Shown piece after piece: positions 62,606 to 64,000 of a stretch of 64,000 nucleotides of DNA. A program made the position numbers and the translations under genes. Source of the stretch: Diplosphaera chodatii (Eukaryota > Chlorophyta > Trebouxiophyceae > Prasiolales > Stichococcaceae); NCBI GenBank assembly GCA_032358165.1, contig JAALGY010000036.1, positions 124,001 to 188,000 of the forward strand, given 5' to 3'. Position 1 is the first letter of the stretch. Every line of letters begins with the position of its first letter. A model generated the notes under the pieces. That model was not told the origin of the DNA, ran no database searches, and was given only the letters and a program-made list of their open reading frames with translations.

Positions 62606-63137
62606 TTTCGATCTGCACATAGATATGTGCATATTTGTGATCTCTGCATTCTTGACTGCAGATGCTGCAGACTGCCCTCCGTACTGTGGATGCGCCAGCC
62701 TTACAGGCCGTCGTCTAACGCAGTGTTGTGGTTCGCATGAGCATGTAATGCTAGTGAAACATCGTACAACTCGGGTCCATCCTGCTCTAGTCGCTTGTTG
62801 ACAGCTGTACATGCAGACCGCGAGCAGCTGTGCGGCCTCCACGAGTAAGTGCAAGGTGCCTTCCGGACCATTCCTTCCTCTGGACCGTTCCAAACGTCAG
62901 ACTTCCAAAGAAGCCCCTCGTTTGCACCAGTCTGACTTGGGTGTAACTTGGGTACGAATCAAAACAGCAGCGTGCAACAGCGCCAGAGAGATGAAATGTT
63001 GTAGTACATTCAGCACGGGCTGCATTTCAGCCATCTTAAGGAAGCAAGAGACTCCCGCTTGATCGCGTTGCGCAGCAATATGCCCTGCAGCATTGTGCAT
63101 GCCTCCCAGCAGCCTTCACACAACCCTACTACGACTC
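62606..63137. other. Convergent intergenic region
   Basis: About 530 bases between the TOM40 and NHP2 stop codons (genes tail to tail). Presumably 3' UTRs; a TGTAA at about 62744 could serve TOM40. No exon seen. Confidence 0.4.
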
Positions 63138-64000
63138 TCAAAAGGCCGGCTGCACAGACTTGACCTTCTCGAACACTGCTTCGTATGTTGTGTCAAAATC
63201 CTCGTCTGGCTCCCCACCCTTCAAAGGCTTTGGCATCACCAGCATACAGCTTGTGGGCCGCTTTGTCAAGCCCGCTGCGCCCAGCTCCTGTGCAGTGCAG
63301 AACATACGCAATCATGTGCAAGCATCGCCTTGATGGTGGCGACTCCATACTATACCACCTGCAATGCCCCATTGCCATCAACCATGCCAAGTGTTCTGCA
63401 GCAGACTGTGCGCAACGCAACCTGAGCAGGGTATGAACACACCTCCTTTGAGGGCACGTAGATGTACGGGATGTCGTTGTCCTCGCACAGCACCGGCAGC
63501 GGGGTGATGACATCCACTGGTGAGATGTCGCCCGCGATTATGCACAGCCTGCAAAGGCAGTCACCACAGACGTTTGTGCCGTTCTTGCCTCAGGACGCAC
63601 GACGTAGGCTTACACGCGGCAATACTCAAGTAAAGAAGTCTATCTAATGCGTGCTCACCCCTTCTGCTTCTTCCGCACGGCCTTGATGACCTCCTTCACG
63701 CCGCGCTTGATCTGCTTCTTCTTCGCGGCTTTCTTCGCGAGCTTCAGCACCTTCTTGCGCAGCTTCTCATCCGCTAGGGGTACCGCAATGACGCTGACAT
63801 GCGGCGGCTCTGGCCTGAAGAGCTGCACAGGCGTAACAACCGGTGTGGCGGCTGTGGTTGATGCTGGCGCTGTCGACGGCTCTGCTACCTTTTCCTGTGC
63901 AGCAGCCAGCGGCTCCTCCTTAGCGGCGCTGGAACCCTCAAGTTTGGCCTTCTTAGCCTTCTTTGCTCCAGAATTTGGCGTCGATGGCGCCGCTGCCGCC
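63138..64000 (-). CDS. NHP2: NHP2, H/ACA snoRNP subunit (5' end outside window)
   Basis: L7Ae-family protein of H/ACA ribonucleoproteins, which guide pseudouridylation of rRNA and snRNA; in many eukaryotes it also binds telomerase RNA. Three exons in the window: 64000 to about 63662 (open at the edge), 63548-63443 and 63287-63138. The first encodes an Ala/Lys-rich extension (AKKAKKAKLEGSSAAKEEPL), then SVIAVPLADEKLRKKVLKLA, KKAAKKKQIKRG and KAVRKKQKG. The second reads LCIIAGDISPVDVITPLPVL and CEDNDIPYIYVPSKE, the RNA-binding core. The last reads ELGAAGLTKRPTSCMLVMPK and ends with KVKSVQPAF. All junctions are in phase. The Ala/Lys extension is longer than in plant NHP2, and more of it lies outside the window. 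Confidence 0.91.

Overview
The window is nuclear DNA of a green alga (Chlorophyta), probably a trebouxiophyte. Genes are GC-rich and broken by many short GT-AG introns, mostly with TGCAG acceptors, so most coding sequence sits in exons of 60-250 bases. The gene versions are of the plant/algal type: AT74-like phosphoglycerate mutase, chloroplast tocopherol-type methyltransferase, GFS12/WDR81-type BEACH protein, an At2g30600-type protein and TMEM214. Two LysR-type RbcR regulators, typical of cyanobacteria and algal plastids, occur here as intron-containing nuclear genes with long N-terminal extensions. All calls come from reading translated exons and joining them at consensus splice sites; exact starts and small exons are often provisional.

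Layout. 1-12.5 kb: AT74-like phosphatase/mutase (-, cut by the window edge), RimI-like acetyltransferase (+), a putative membrane-anchored secreted protein (-), an unassigned stretch with weak exons (+), a protein built of tandem CxxC...CxxC units (-), a ZSWIM7/Sws1-type recombination protein (+) and a small membrane protein (+). 12.8-20.5 kb: gamma-tocopherol-methyltransferase-like enzyme (-), LYRM2-like protein and RlmN-like RNA methyltransferase (both +, 35 bases apart), F-box/LRR protein (-). 21.4-31.3 kb: MCM2 (+), MsrB (+), DNA primase small subunit (-). 32-36.7 kb: the tandem RbcR-like pair (+). 37.2-54 kb: At2g30600-like protein without a BTB fold (-), Sec23/Sec24-like protein (+), BEACH-WD40 protein (+). 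54.3-64 kb: weak hypothetical gene (-), TMEM214-like protein (-), TOM40 (+), NHP2 (-, 5' end outside the window).

Themes. Two replication genes (MCM2, primase) flank MsrB. Mitochondrial functions appear as TOM40 and the LYRM2-like protein. Endomembrane functions appear as the Sec23/24-like, BEACH-WD40 and TMEM214-like proteins. Plastid functions appear as the RbcR pair, the methyltransferase and MsrB. Several neighbours are head to head with short shared upstream regions (TMEM214/TOM40 371 bases; methyltransferase/LYRM2 about 230 bases). Two same-strand pairs (LYRM2-like/RlmN-like, RbcR-A/RbcR-B) are so tight that dicistronic transcripts, known in green algae, are a real possibility. No rRNA, tRNA, CRISPR array or recognisable transposon was seen.
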